In this document: piece by piece, positions 26,288 through 35,150 of the stretch
Position numbering within the stretch: position 1 is the stretch's first letter
How the letters are laid out: each line of letters starts with the position of its first letter
NCBI GenBank assembly: GCA_903863935.1
Contig: CAIPDV010000002.1
Location: forward strand, 1-45,366
Origin: an uncultured Bacteroidota bacterium
GTDB lineage: Bacteria; Bacteroidota; Bacteroidia; JABEUT01
DNA length: 45,366 nucleotides
Direction: 5' to 3'
Notes under the pieces: model-generated
What the model was told of the DNA's origin: nothing
What the model saw: the letters and a program-made list of their open reading frames with translations, nothing else
Databases searched by the model: none
Program-made: the position numbers and the translations under genes

Positions 26288-27025
26288 ATGAGGACATTGT
26301 TTTGTGCATCTGCTTTAGTCCTGATGTCTTTATTTAATAGTCTTTCCGGGCAGTCACTTGGCTCCAAGACCCACGTCTTTAATGATGTGTATGATACGGT
26401 TTACGGTATTCAGTTTTATGATAAGTACAACACTATAATGGATGGTGATTCGGTGCGGAAATATTTTGACGGACACCTCTGCAACGGCTTGATTGAAGAC
26501 CATTATCCGGATTCGAAAATTCTGCATAAAGGTTTTTATACCGACGGGAAATTGACCCAGTACACCAACTATTACCCCAATGGGCAAGTGGAAAGAGTTT
26601 ATAAACCTACATCTGACCGCAAAACTGAACTGAAAAAATATTATCCGAATAAAGTGCTCAAATCAGAGGTGCAATACTTTGAAGGAAACTCAACTTTATG
26701 GCAGGATTATTTTGATACAGGTCAGCTTTCTTACGTGGAAGAATATGATAAGAAACACACCCGTGTTTTAAAGCGTTGTTCGTATTACAAAGATGGAAAG
26801 CCTCATTCCATTTTTATTCCTCTTAAAACGGATGGAGCAAAAATAGTTTATAGCCTGAAAGAATATTATGCGAATGGGCAATTGCAGGAAGAATCAGAAG
26901 CTTTGTATAACCCCGATTCGTATGATTTTTTGAAAGACGGAGATGTTAAAGACTATGATGAAAAGGGTAATTTAACCGGGGAGTATGAGTATGTGGGAGG
27001 AAAATTAAACCAGACCATAAAATGA
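26288..27025 (+). CDS. Secreted MORN_2-repeat protein
   Basis: 245 residues from the ATG at 26288; a longer frame would overlap trxB by 41 bp and lacks the signal peptide that 26288 gives ('MRTLFCASALVLMSLFNSLSG'). The body consists of repeats of the YwqK/MORN_2 type ('GLIEDHYPDSKILHKGFYTDGKL', 'YPNGQVERVY', 'YYANGQLQEE'). Such proteins are common in Bacteroidota and no function is established. Its TGA overlaps the ATG of the next gene (ATGA), so translation is coupled. Confidence 0.8.
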   Translation: MRTLFCASALVLMSLFNSLSGQSLGSKTHVFNDVYDTVYGIQFYDKYNTIMDGDSVRKYFDGHLCNGLIEDHYPDSKILHKGFYTDGKLTQYTNYYPNGQVERVYKPTSDRKTELKKYYPNKVLKSEVQYFEGNSTLWQDYFDTGQLSYVEEYDKKHTRVLKRCSYYKDGKPHSIFIPLKTDGAKIVYSLKEYYANGQLQEESEALYNPDSYDFLKDGDVKDYDEKGNLTGEYEYVGGKLNQTIK

Positions 27026-27708
27026 AGGCTAAAAAACTATCACAGGAATTTTATTTGCGAAAAGATGTATTGAAAATTACCGAAGAACTGATAGGTAAAT
27101 TTCTCGTTACAAATTTTAATAATGAATTAACATCCGGAATGATTGTAGAGGCTGAAGCTTATAATGGCCCTGTTGACAAAGCTTCCCATGCCTATAATAA
27201 CAGGCGCACAAAGCGTAATGAAGTGATGTACGCAACTGGGGGAGTGGCTTATGTTTATCTCTGTTATGGAATCCATCACTTATTTAATGTTGTAACAAAT
27301 CAAGAGGGCATACCCCATGCAATCCTTATCAGGGCTGTTATTCCGACCGATGGAGTTCAGGTGATTTTGAAAAGAAGGAAGCCCCGCAATTCTGCGGGAT
27401 CCCGTAGAATTGCGGGACAAAATAAAATAGCAAAGAAAATTTCTGATGGTCCCGGAACGCTTTCTACAGCTCTTGGAATAACAACGGTCCATTCCGGTGT
27501 TCCGTTATCTGAAGACTTGATTTGGATAGAAGACCGTGGAATAAAATTTAAAAAGAAAGATATTCTTACCAGCGCCAGGATTGGCATTGATTATGCCGGA
27601 GAAGACGCTAAACTGCCGTATCGGTTTAGATTAAAAGAAGAAATTATTTCAGATTTATTGCGAGCTATTTCCTGCACTGATTTTTCTATTTTTTATCCAC
27701 CGAAATAA
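27022..27708 (+). CDS. DNA-3-methyladenine glycosylase (AAG/MPG family)
   Basis: 228 residues. Family signatures: 'GMIVEAEAYNGPVDKASHA' with the catalytic-site Glu in 'VEAEAY', 'YVYLCYGIHHLFNVV' and 'DGPGTLSTALGI'. It excises alkylated purines in base-excision repair. Residues 121-132 (PRNSAGSRRIAG) are encoded by a near-perfect palindrome and lie between the 'LKRRK' helix and the 'DGPG' loop, where relatives have a shorter linker; the frame is kept, so the enzyme may still work. The start overlaps the upstream stop by 4 bases. The 3' end overlaps a convergent gene by 23 bp. Confidence 0.93.
   Translation: MKAKKLSQEFYLRKDVLKITEELIGKFLVTNFNNELTSGMIVEAEAYNGPVDKASHAYNNRRTKRNEVMYATGGVAYVYLCYGIHHLFNVVTNQEGIPHAILIRAVIPTDGVQVILKRRKPRNSAGSRRIAGQNKIAKKISDGPGTLSTALGITTVHSGVPLSEDLIWIEDRGIKFKKKDILTSARIGIDYAGEDAKLPYRFRLKEEIISDLLRAISCTDFSIFYPPK
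27383..27416. repeat. 34-bp palindromic insertion inside the DNA glycosylase gene
   Basis: CCCGCAATTCTGCGGGA at 27383-27399 is mirrored by TCCCGTAGAATTGCGGG at 27400-27416 with only one mismatched pair. It encodes residues 121-132 of the glycosylase in frame. The structure resembles mobile palindromic coding elements of the kind known in Rickettsia (RPE), but I found no second copy in this window. Confidence 0.7.
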
Positions 27709-28198
27709 ACTCACCTGAAACTTTAAATTTCAGGATGTAGGTCCATCCACCGCTTACAGGCTCTCCGGCAGGAGAAGCTTGCAACAAAATAACGGTATAA
27801 CTTACTGTGCCATTGTCATCGATCTTTATTATATCTCCATAGATAAATCCATTCGTATAGTTGCTAGTTATGTATGACAAGATAGTACCCGGCAAATCAT
27901 TTTTAGAAATTCGAATGTCTTTTCTCAGAATAATTCCTGCTGTATCGAAAGTAATAGTCATAAGTTCTAACCCTTCCTGGCAGTTACAGTTAAACGTTAC
28001 TACCTGAATTTTTTCTCCCATTTTCCGCACATGCCAATTTATATCAAAGGCATGGGGATATAGCGAGGCTAACTTCAATTCAACTTTAGTCGGAGGAACT
28101 GTATTTCCAGCTATTGTATTTTGGCTATAGCACAGATTTGTAAGCAATAAGACAAAGAGAAATGCGGCAAGCCAATTTTTAGTGTTCATATTCTCCAA
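27686..28198 (-). CDS. Exported PepSY-like domain protein
   Basis: 170 residues. A signal peptide at about 8-25 ('NWLAAFLFVLLLTNLCYSQ') precedes a domain resembling the PepSY-like (DUF2874) fold of Bacteroidota: 'FPHAFDINWHV'-type opening ('LYPHAFDINWHVRKMGEKIQVVTFNC'), then a central 'DLPGTILSYITSNYTNGFIYGDIIKID' and a final beta pair ending 'YILKFKVSGEFISVDKK'. Function unknown; PepSY-like proteins are thought to bind or inhibit periplasmic partners. Convergent with, and overlapping by 23 bp, the DNA glycosylase gene. Confidence 0.65.
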   Translation of the reverse strand: MENMNTKNWLAAFLFVLLLTNLCYSQNTIAGNTVPPTKVELKLASLYPHAFDINWHVRKMGEKIQVVTFNCNCQEGLELMTITFDTAGIILRKDIRISKNDLPGTILSYITSNYTNGFIYGDIIKIDDNGTVSYTVILLQASPAGEPVSGGWTYILKFKVSGEFISVDKK

Positions 28199-28322
28199 AT
28201 ATAAGAAATTAACACCTCATTTATACCTATTTTTCGATTAAAAGCAGGTATAAATCCGGCCGAAGCCTATAGAAAAATGGAGTTGTTTCAACTTTCAATT
28301 CTCAACTTTCAACTCATTTGAG

Positions 28323-28330
28323 TAGTTTTG
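28323..28330 (+). promoter_or_regulatory. -7 element very close to the RlmI-like start codon
   Basis: TAGTTTTG, an exact TAnnTTTG, ends four bases before the ATG at 28335, so the transcript would start at or next to the start codon. The preceding CAACTTTCAA-type direct repeats (28289-28313) offer no clean TTG. Confidence 0.4.
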
Positions 28331-28334
28331 TAGC

Positions 28335-29546
28335 ATGAGTCAATTAACAAAACTATATCTTCACGCAGGTAAAGATCAATCTCCCAAACGTTTTCATCCA
28401 TGGATTTTTTCAGGGGCAGTGAAACGTGTTGAAGGTGATGTGAAAAATGGAGATGTTATAGAAGTATATTCTGCAAGCAACGAATACCTCTGTACTGGGC
28501 ACTACCAGAAGGGTTCGATAATGGTTCGTATTTTTTCTTTTGAAAAAGTTGTTCCTGATGCGACATTTTGGAAATCGAAAATTCAAAGTGCTTATAATTA
28601 CCGTCAATCTATTGGACTAACGGATAATGCAAATACTGATGTTTATCGTCTTGTTTATGGTGAAGGTGATGGCCTGCCAGGCTTGATAATTGATTATTAT
28701 AATGGTACAGCAGTTATTCAGGCGCATTCCATTGGAATGTATCGTGAAAGGCATTTTATCACTGAAGCATTGAAAGAAATTTATGGCGATAAACTTAAAG
28801 CAGTTTACGATAAAAGCAAAGAAAGTTTAGGAGTATCAGGAGATAAAATACCTTCGGAAATTCTTAGTGAAAGTGAATTAAAGAATGGGTACCTTTTTGG
28901 AACTGGCAATGAAAAGAAAGTAATTGAAAACGGAAATACATTCCAGATCGATTGGGAAGAAGGCCAAAAAACAGGCTTCTTTATTGACCAGAGGGAGAAC
29001 CGCAAATTAGTTGCGGAATATGCACATGGGAAAAAAGTGTTGGATTGTTTCTGCTATGCCGGCGGGTTTTCCGTGTATGCTTTAAATGCCGGTGCATTGG
29101 AAGTTCATTCTGTTGACAGTTCAAAAGCAGCCATTGCGCTAACCGATAATAACATAAGCCTTAATAAATCGACCGGAGTACAAACCTCCTTTGTTGCGGA
29201 TGCGTTTGATTTTTTAGGAAGTAACGTAGGGAAATATGACATGATGATCATAGATCCTCCTGCTTTTGCAAAGCACCGTGATGCACGCCATCAGGCTGTT
29301 ATGGGGTACAGGAGATTGAATGCTTTAGCAATAAAAGGAATAAAACCGGGTGGAATAATTTTTACTTTTTCCTGCTCACAAGTGGTGGATAAATACCTGT
29401 TTCATGGTGCTATAACAGCTGCTGCCATTGAAACAGGCAGAAATATAAGAATACTAAAATACTTGTCTCAACCTGCAGATCACCCAATCAGTATTTATCA
29501 CCCGGAAGGTGAATATCTGAAAGGGATGATATTATATGTGGAATAA
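28335..29546 (+). CDS. RlmI-like class I rRNA (cytosine-5) methyltransferase
   Basis: 403 residues, the usual length of RlmI/YccW proteins. An N-terminal PUA domain (about 5-80, 'LHAGKDQSPKRFHPWIFSGAVKRVEG...GDVIEVY') is followed by the RlmI-like central domain and a Rossmann methyltransferase domain with SAM motif 'VLDCFCYAGGFSVYALNAGA', motif IV 'IIDPPAFAKH' and the cysteine motif 'TFSCSQ'. RlmI methylates C1962 of 23S rRNA; Bacteroidota homologues probably do the same. It stands alone. Confidence 0.9.
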   Translation: MSQLTKLYLHAGKDQSPKRFHPWIFSGAVKRVEGDVKNGDVIEVYSASNEYLCTGHYQKGSIMVRIFSFEKVVPDATFWKSKIQSAYNYRQSIGLTDNANTDVYRLVYGEGDGLPGLIIDYYNGTAVIQAHSIGMYRERHFITEALKEIYGDKLKAVYDKSKESLGVSGDKIPSEILSESELKNGYLFGTGNEKKVIENGNTFQIDWEEGQKTGFFIDQRENRKLVAEYAHGKKVLDCFCYAGGFSVYALNAGALEVHSVDSSKAAIALTDNNISLNKSTGVQTSFVADAFDFLGSNVGKYDMMIIDPPAFAKHRDARHQAVMGYRRLNALAIKGIKPGGIIFTFSCSQVVDKYLFHGAITAAAIETGRNIRILKYLSQPADHPISIYHPEGEYLKGMILYVE

Positions 29547-29670
29547 TTAAGTTATTTGTTAAAAAAAGATCGGATTATATCAAATACACAATAATATAAA
29601 ATTTTAACAGTTCATAGTTCCTGTATTCTGCAAGCCTTAGTTATAGTATTATTTATTTAAAAATATTTTC

Positions 29671-32193
29671 ATGAAGAAATCCTACGTATTATTTGTTATT
29701 CTGATTTGTTTGGGAATAACCCCTAAGGCCTGGAGCCAGTGTACCGACTGTTATGCAGGAGGACACCGGAATACGCACAGTCAAAATACGCACAAGGTTG
29801 CGAACATAAACGGAAGCCTTAACCAAAGCTATTTGCTTCAAAATGTTTGCGGGTTGAATTACGCGCAAACGTCTGTGCTTACAACAACACGCACCGGGGT
29901 GATGGGTTTTAACTTCGGAGGAACGGGTTTTCCGACAACGCTTGCCATGAATGGGCTACCTTCATTGCATTGTGCCAACGTTGTAAAAGCTTTTTTATAT
30001 TATGGATGCACCTATGTTGAAGCCTCTGCACCCACAACCACAGCAACAGTTACTAATCCAAACTTAACGGTTGCAACGCTTCCTGCAACCTTATGTGGAA
30101 CCACATTCGATAATATTTGCTGGGGAGGGAATGGTTCTGCAACTTATCGTGTAGATGTTACTTCTCTTGTAACCGGTAATGGTAATTATACTGTTAACTT
30201 AAATGGTTTTACCGTTCCCGATTATGAGGTGGATGGGGTCACTCTTTTGGTTATTTATTCAGATCCATCCGCATCATACAGTGGAAGCATTGCCCTTAAC
30301 GACGGGGATTTAAGCAACGATGATGGTTCACCTGAAGGGTACAATGCAAGTGGATTTAATGTGTGTGGTGCTACTACAAATGCAACGGCTTTTACTTTGC
30401 TGGCGGATGTTCAGAGTAACACAAACGGAGGGGTAAATCAGGAAACGTATAATGGAAGCCCGCTTACAACATTCCCCAATAATTTCTGGAATTATTGCAA
30501 TGTTCCTGTGCATTTAACTTCAGGACAAAGCACTTTAAATTATATTGCATATCTTAATAATACAAGCGATTGCTTTTTTATTGCTGTAGCCGGCCTTTAT
30601 TGGCAGAATACGAACTGTACTGTCTGTACACCTGTAGTTACAACCATGACACTGACTACTGCTTCATCTCCTAATTTGTGCGCAAATACCGGTTCGGCAA
30701 GTGTAAGTGTTACTGGTGCTACCGGGCCTCTTACCTATTCGTGGTCGCCAAGCTATGAAACTACTGACACCGCAACAAATCTTGTTCCCGGCACCTACAC
30801 GGTGAGTGTTTTTGATGGCTCAACCTGTGCTTATGATACAGTAACAGTAGGTGATCTTGGATTGAAAATTAAAAATGCAGTAGTAAACCAACATTGTACA
30901 ACAATGGGCAGGGCAGGAGTTCATGCTTCATCCGGATTTCCGCCATATACTTATTTATGGAGTCCCGGAGGCCAAACGAATGCAATGGCGACAGGGCTTA
31001 GTGCAGGAGTATACACTGTTAGTGTAACCGATAATTCTGGTTGTAATTTAACCCATATTGATACAATAATTAATGCAATTGATCTGGCTTACAATTGGCC
31101 AACTCCGACCCCACAAACGGCATGTCCCCCTTCATTAGGTTCGGCAAACGTTTATGTATATGGTGGAAATCTGCCTTATACATATTTATGGTTACCTGGT
31201 GGGCAAACTACTGCCACCATAACAGGGATGACAGCTGGTACCTATACATTTGAAATCGCTGACAGTAATGGATGTTCAGCAACTTCCACCACTAGTGTGG
31301 CCTATGATTCGGCTAAGAATTTATTTCATGAACCAATTTGCATTGCAACTATTGATACAGTTACCGGGCAAGCCGAGGTAATTTGGGGAAGAACAAATTC
31401 TCCTCCGCAAGGCGGATTTGGTTCATATCACATATTCAGGGATACCGGAACAGGATTTGCGTTAGCCGATACGCAGGCATTGAATGTATTGAGTGAATAT
31501 ACAGATCTGGTTGCTAATCCTGCTAACGGGCCAATCAGTTATGAATTACAGACAGAAGACTCCTGCGCCTTATCAGCACTTAGCCCAAAGCATACCACGA
31601 TATACCTTACATCTACAGCCGGTTTTAATGTGAATATTCTTAACTGGACAGCTTATGTAGGATTTACACCAACTAAATACCGAATTTTCCGAGGACTTAG
31701 CATAGGTAGCCTTGCGTTGATAGATTCTGTTGCGAATACCATTTTGACATATCATGATACATTGCCTCCTGCGGGCTCTATCTACATTGTTGAAGCTGTA
31801 AGTCCTACGGGTGCATGTATCCCAACGGCGAAAATTAAAACACGCAATGCAATGTCTGTCGGACTTTCAGGTTCATTCTCTAATGGATACAATACAACAC
31901 AAATTTCAACAGGAGTTCAAAACTCAGGTTCATTGTCAAATCTGAATATTTATCCTAATCCGGGCAATGGATTAATTACACTTAGTTATACATTAAATAG
32001 CAGAGGAAACATCCGAATAAGTATTGCTGATGAACTTGGTCAGATTGTTTATGGTAATATTGAATCAAAACTAGCAGGTAATTTCAAAGAACAAATTAAT
32101 CTTGAAAGCCTTGCTTCCGGTATTTATTCATTACGAATACAGTCTGACAATGGAATTACTACACGTAAATTGGTAATAATGCTGAACAAATAG
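29671..32193 (+). CDS. Secreted T9SS cargo with DUF3344-like domain and SprB repeats
   Basis: 840 residues. Signal peptide at about 1-22 ('GITPKAWSQ'). The N-terminal domain of about 290 residues ('VKAFLYYGCTY...DGVTLLVIYSDPSASYSGSIALNDGDLS') resembles DUF3344-type surface domains. Then come about three divergent SprB repeats (about 320-550), a fibronectin III-like pair (about 560-720, 'GSYHIFRDTGTGFALA', 'KYRIFRGLSIGSLALID') and a type A T9SS sorting domain ('LNIYPNPGNGLITLSY...LVIMLNK'). The sorting domain belongs to a different subtype from the KTN-ending group at 7-21 kb, closer to that of the next gene. Confidence 0.88.
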   Translation: MKKSYVLFVILICLGITPKAWSQCTDCYAGGHRNTHSQNTHKVANINGSLNQSYLLQNVCGLNYAQTSVLTTTRTGVMGFNFGGTGFPTTLAMNGLPSLHCANVVKAFLYYGCTYVEASAPTTTATVTNPNLTVATLPATLCGTTFDNICWGGNGSATYRVDVTSLVTGNGNYTVNLNGFTVPDYEVDGVTLLVIYSDPSASYSGSIALNDGDLSNDDGSPEGYNASGFNVCGATTNATAFTLLADVQSNTNGGVNQETYNGSPLTTFPNNFWNYCNVPVHLTSGQSTLNYIAYLNNTSDCFFIAVAGLYWQNTNCTVCTPVVTTMTLTTASSPNLCANTGSASVSVTGATGPLTYSWSPSYETTDTATNLVPGTYTVSVFDGSTCAYDTVTVGDLGLKIKNAVVNQHCTTMGRAGVHASSGFPPYTYLWSPGGQTNAMATGLSAGVYTVSVTDNSGCNLTHIDTIINAIDLAYNWPTPTPQTACPPSLGSANVYVYGGNLPYTYLWLPGGQTTATITGMTAGTYTFEIADSNGCSATSTTSVAYDSAKNLFHEPICIATIDTVTGQAEVIWGRTNSPPQGGFGSYHIFRDTGTGFALADTQALNVLSEYTDLVANPANGPISYELQTEDSCALSALSPKHTTIYLTSTAGFNVNILNWTAYVGFTPTKYRIFRGLSIGSLALIDSVANTILTYHDTLPPAGSIYIVEAVSPTGACIPTAKIKTRNAMSVGLSGSFSNGYNTTQISTGVQNSGSLSNLNIYPNPGNGLITLSYTLNSRGNIRISIADELGQIVYGNIESKLAGNFKEQINLESLASGIYSLRIQSDNGITTRKLVIMLNK

Positions 32194-32211
32194 CAGATAT
32201 ATTTTACAGAT

Positions 32212-32243
32212 AAAAACCCTGACTTATTAAGTCAGGGTTTTTT
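32212..32243 (+). terminator. Rho-independent terminator after the DUF3344/SprB gene
   Basis: CCCTGACTTA pairs with TAAGTCAGGG around a tight loop, with an A-run before and a T-run after it; 19 bp after the stop at 32193. Confidence 0.9.
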
Positions 32244-32317
32244 GTTGAAAAAATCTGATATGTGAGTAGTAAGAATTGTTATCTTAGCCGATAGAATGCT
32301 AACCAAATTGTAACGCC

Positions 32318-33214
32318 ATGAAAACAAAATTATTTTTTACATTAATTATTTTTTGTTTAATAATTAATGAAGGAAAGGCATCTGGGCCTAAAGCTTGTAA
32401 TGTACCCGCAACGCCGGGTGCAATTACAGGATGCATAACCCCATGCGAATTCTCCACCGGTAATCCATATAGCATTGCTGCGGTTGCGGGGGCAACTTCA
32501 TACACCTGGACTGTTAGTGCAGGAGGAACCATAACTGCAGGTCAAGGTTCAACCTCCATCTATGTTACTTTTGGCGGGGCGGCCACAGGTTATGTCATTG
32601 TAACAGCCGATAATTCTTGCGGTAATAGTAGTCCAGATTCACTTGCTATTTCAGTGACAGTAGCACCATCGACCCCTTCAGCTCCATCGGGAAATTTAAC
32701 ACCAGCTGTAAGTAGTACGAATACATATACAGTGTCGCCGATTGCTAATGCAAGAACTTATACCTGGTCAGTATCGAATACAAATCTGGCAGCAATAACA
32801 TTAGGACAGGGGACAACTTCCATTACCGTAACAAATACTTCAACTGCAGGAACATATTCCTTATGTGTAATGGCGGGTAATTGCTGCGGAAACAGCCAAA
32901 AATCATGTATTTCGGTAACGTCTTCTCCAACTGCGATTCAAAGTATCGGAAACGAAAGTTCAAGCTTGAACATCTATCCAAATCCTTCAGATGGATTGAT
33001 AAAACTAAGTTATTCCCTTGAGGGAAACCTGAGTATCCGTACAACTGTTATAGATGAACTTGGACAAGCGGTATATGATAAAACTGAAATGAAACACGCT
33101 GGGAATATTGAAGAAACCATTAACCTGCGGAATTTGGCCACGGGGGTTTATACATTACAAATACTAACAAGCCATGGTTCTATTATACATAAGTTTGTAA
33201 TAATGAACCGGTGA
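32318..33214 (+). CDS. Secreted T9SS cargo with two PKD-like domains
   Basis: 298 residues: signal peptide (about 1-22), two PKD/Ig-like modules ('ATSYTWTVSAGGTITAGQGSTSIYVTF' and 'ARTYTWSVSNTNLAAITLGQGTTSITV'), and a type A T9SS sorting domain ('LNIYPNPSDGLIKLSYSLEG...HKFVIMNR') very like that of the preceding gene, so the two are probably related by duplication. Likely a surface or secreted protein of unknown role. Its stop lies 3 bp from the stop of the convergent exonuclease gene. Confidence 0.85.
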   Translation: MKTKLFFTLIIFCLIINEGKASGPKACNVPATPGAITGCITPCEFSTGNPYSIAAVAGATSYTWTVSAGGTITAGQGSTSIYVTFGGAATGYVIVTADNSCGNSSPDSLAISVTVAPSTPSAPSGNLTPAVSSTNTYTVSPIANARTYTWSVSNTNLAAITLGQGTTSITVTNTSTAGTYSLCVMAGNCCGNSQKSCISVTSSPTAIQSIGNESSSLNIYPNPSDGLIKLSYSLEGNLSIRTTVIDELGQAVYDKTEMKHAGNIEETINLRNLATGVYTLQILTSHGSIIHKFVIMNR

Positions 33215-33217
33215 CCT

Positions 33218-34609
33218 TTATTCTGTCACCTCGCTAATTCCTTTCAAAACTAATGTTTTCACATTATGGTTTTTTAAATAACCTCTTATAATATCATCGT
33301 TATCTGGGAATGAATGAACTCTTTTTATCGACTCACGTAATTCCTCGGGAGTGTTTGCCTGTCCTGTTAAATCTGCGTAGCCATAGCCATTGTAGTGACC
33401 GTTTTCTACCAGAATTATTGCTCTTTCTTCCTTATGCCTGCCTTCATCAATAATTAAAAAGTCTTTATTCCGGAAAGAATATTCTTTCAACACAATTGAA
33501 GCACGTTTGTTGTACTCTTCCACATCTTCATCTCCGGCACAAATGCCGTTGCATTTTTTTATGTGATGATTAAAACATATTGCGTCATCTTCCGTAAGTC
33601 CGCAATAGCGAAGGCATAAAATATTTTCATCAAGACACCGTTCAAGTGTTTCCCTTGCAGTTGCATAACTCGTAAAGGAACGGAGTGTATTGAATGATTC
33701 TTCAAACGGAGTTATTTTAAAATTGATAATTCCGTTTTCATCTTTCATCCAGTTTATGCTGTGGGTGAATAAATCCGCTTTGCGGGCACGGTTATACCAT
33801 GGGTGATATTTTTTTATTTCCTCCGATTCCACTAACAATGCAATTAGTTCACTTCCTGTAAGCTGATAATTCACATCATACAAGTCATTCAACATACCCT
33901 TGCCCTTTTTTTCTTTCGAGTTGAAATGGCTCTGAGCCCGTTGGTACATGTTGTTGCTTTTCCCAATGTAAATTATCTTTCCTTCCTTGTCGAGAAAGTA
34001 GTAAACACCGCATTCTTCAGGTAGTTTTTTTAGGATAAAATCTTTTATTTTATCAACTCTTCTGCCCATTAAGTCATCTACCCCTTTGTTTTTATACTGC
34101 GGGTCCATTGACTTTAATTGGAGCAGAAGATCAAATAATTTGGCGGTAGCAACAGCATCGCCTTCGGCTCTGTGCCTGCCCTCTATCGGAATGTTGAGTG
34201 ATGCACACAAATTACCAAGACTATACGAAACCTTTCCGGGAATAAGTTTGCGGCTTAATCTTACGGTACATAATTTTTCCCGTTGGAATTTATAACCTAG
34301 AGATTTGAATTCCTCCTTTACGAAGCTATAATCAAATCCAACATTATGCGCCACAAAAATCCGGCCTTCAGTCATTTCCAGTATTTTACCCGCCACTTCA
34401 TGGAATCGCGGAGCATTCTCTACCATTTCATTAGTGATACCTGAAATGCGAGTGTACATAGGAGAAATATAACATCCCGGATTAATAAGCGTAGTAAATT
34501 TATCAGTCACCTGCAAGCCGTCATGCACAAGGATAGATATCTCTATTATCCTCCCTTGAGGGTATTCAAATTTACCTCCGCAAGTCTCTATATCTATAAT
34601 GGCGAACAT
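33218..34609 (-). CDS. DnaQ-like exonuclease fused to GIY-YIG (UvrC/Cho-type) nuclease
   Basis: 463 residues. Residues 1-165 form a DEDDh 3'-5' exonuclease: 'AIIDIETCGG' (Exo I), 'FVAHNVGFDYSFV' (Exo II) and 'HRAEGDAVAT' (Exo III). Residues about 195-280 form a GIY-YIG nuclease ('ECGVYYFLDKEGKIIYIGKSNNMYQRAQSHF'), and the rest resembles the UvrC/Cho region with a four-Cys-type segment ('CLRYCGL...CFNHHIKKCNGICAG'). The combination occurs in Bacteroidota and Actinobacteria, annotated as exonuclease domain-containing or Pol III epsilon-like, and presumably acts in DNA repair by incising and then trimming. It lacks the UvrC C-terminal nuclease. Confidence 0.9.
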   Translation of the reverse strand: MFAIIDIETCGGKFEYPQGRIIEISILVHDGLQVTDKFTTLINPGCYISPMYTRISGITNEMVENAPRFHEVAGKILEMTEGRIFVAHNVGFDYSFVKEEFKSLGYKFQREKLCTVRLSRKLIPGKVSYSLGNLCASLNIPIEGRHRAEGDAVATAKLFDLLLQLKSMDPQYKNKGVDDLMGRRVDKIKDFILKKLPEECGVYYFLDKEGKIIYIGKSNNMYQRAQSHFNSKEKKGKGMLNDLYDVNYQLTGSELIALLVESEEIKKYHPWYNRARKADLFTHSINWMKDENGIINFKITPFEESFNTLRSFTSYATARETLERCLDENILCLRYCGLTEDDAICFNHHIKKCNGICAGDEDVEEYNKRASIVLKEYSFRNKDFLIIDEGRHKEERAIILVENGHYNGYGYADLTGQANTPEELRESIKRVHSFPDNDDIIRGYLKNHNVKTLVLKGISEVTE

Positions 34610-34699
34610 TAATCAGGTTACTTTACCTGCAAAGCTACGTGTAATTTCCTTAATTTTCAGGAATAGAATAGTATAATTTATTTGGCGATCGGCCTCCGA

Positions 34700-34942
34700 C
34701 TAAACTTTGTTCCAGGTATGGGTTTTGTTAACCGAGCAGCCTTCAGCATTCGGCGTTCCGAATATTTTAACCTTTATACCGCAATTGGCGCAAACATACT
34801 TATCAAGTCCGTGTTCTCCAACGCACACCCAATTATGAAATGATGATTTCTTACAACCTCTTATTTTAGGGGTGGTTGTTCCAACTTCTACCTGCGCGCA
34901 ATAGGTGCAGCTATATACTTTTAATAATTTGGCTTTATGCAT
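34700..34942 (-). CDS. Small protein with two zinc-ribbon-like repeats
   Basis: 80 residues made of two similar halves: 'YSCTYCAQVEVGTTTPKIRGC...HNW' (about 10-43) and 'YVCANCGIKVKIFGTPNAEGC...HTW' (about 49-77). Each has a CxxC pair, then a Gly-Cys and a His-x-Trp about 7-9 residues later, consistent with a C-C-C-H metal site. No signal peptide. I do not recognise a named family; a zinc-binding adaptor or nucleic-acid-binding role is a guess. It stands alone on the minus strand. Confidence 0.65.
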   Translation of the reverse strand: MHKAKLLKVYSCTYCAQVEVGTTTPKIRGCKKSSFHNWVCVGEHGLDKYVCANCGIKVKIFGTPNAEGCSVNKTHTWNKV

Positions 34943-34971
34943 AATAATACAAAGATACCCTTCTTTCCGGA

Positions 34972-35127
34972 AGTGAAAAGTGAAAAGTGAAAAATTAAAA
35001 GTGAAAACGCCTGAAGTTTATTTTCAACTTCACTTGTATCTGTCTTATGTTGAATAGGTAATGAGGGTAAATAAAAATCCCAAAGGCTTCCCTTTTTAGC
35101 TTTTCATTTTTCATTTTTCACTTTTTC
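34972..35127. repeat. Inverted A/T-rich microrepeats flanking a 90-bp spacer
   Basis: Arm 1 (about 34973-35008) is built of AAGTGAAA units; arm 2 (about 35099-35127) of TTTTTCAT and TTTCACTT units that are their reverse complement. Between them is an inner GAAGT...ACTTC pair. Such runs are frequent intergenic repeats in Bacteroidota. They fill half of the 358-bp gap between the zinc-ribbon gene and the DEAD-box gene. Confidence 0.5.
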
Positions 35128-35150
35128 TAAGGATTGTTGAAAAAATAGTG

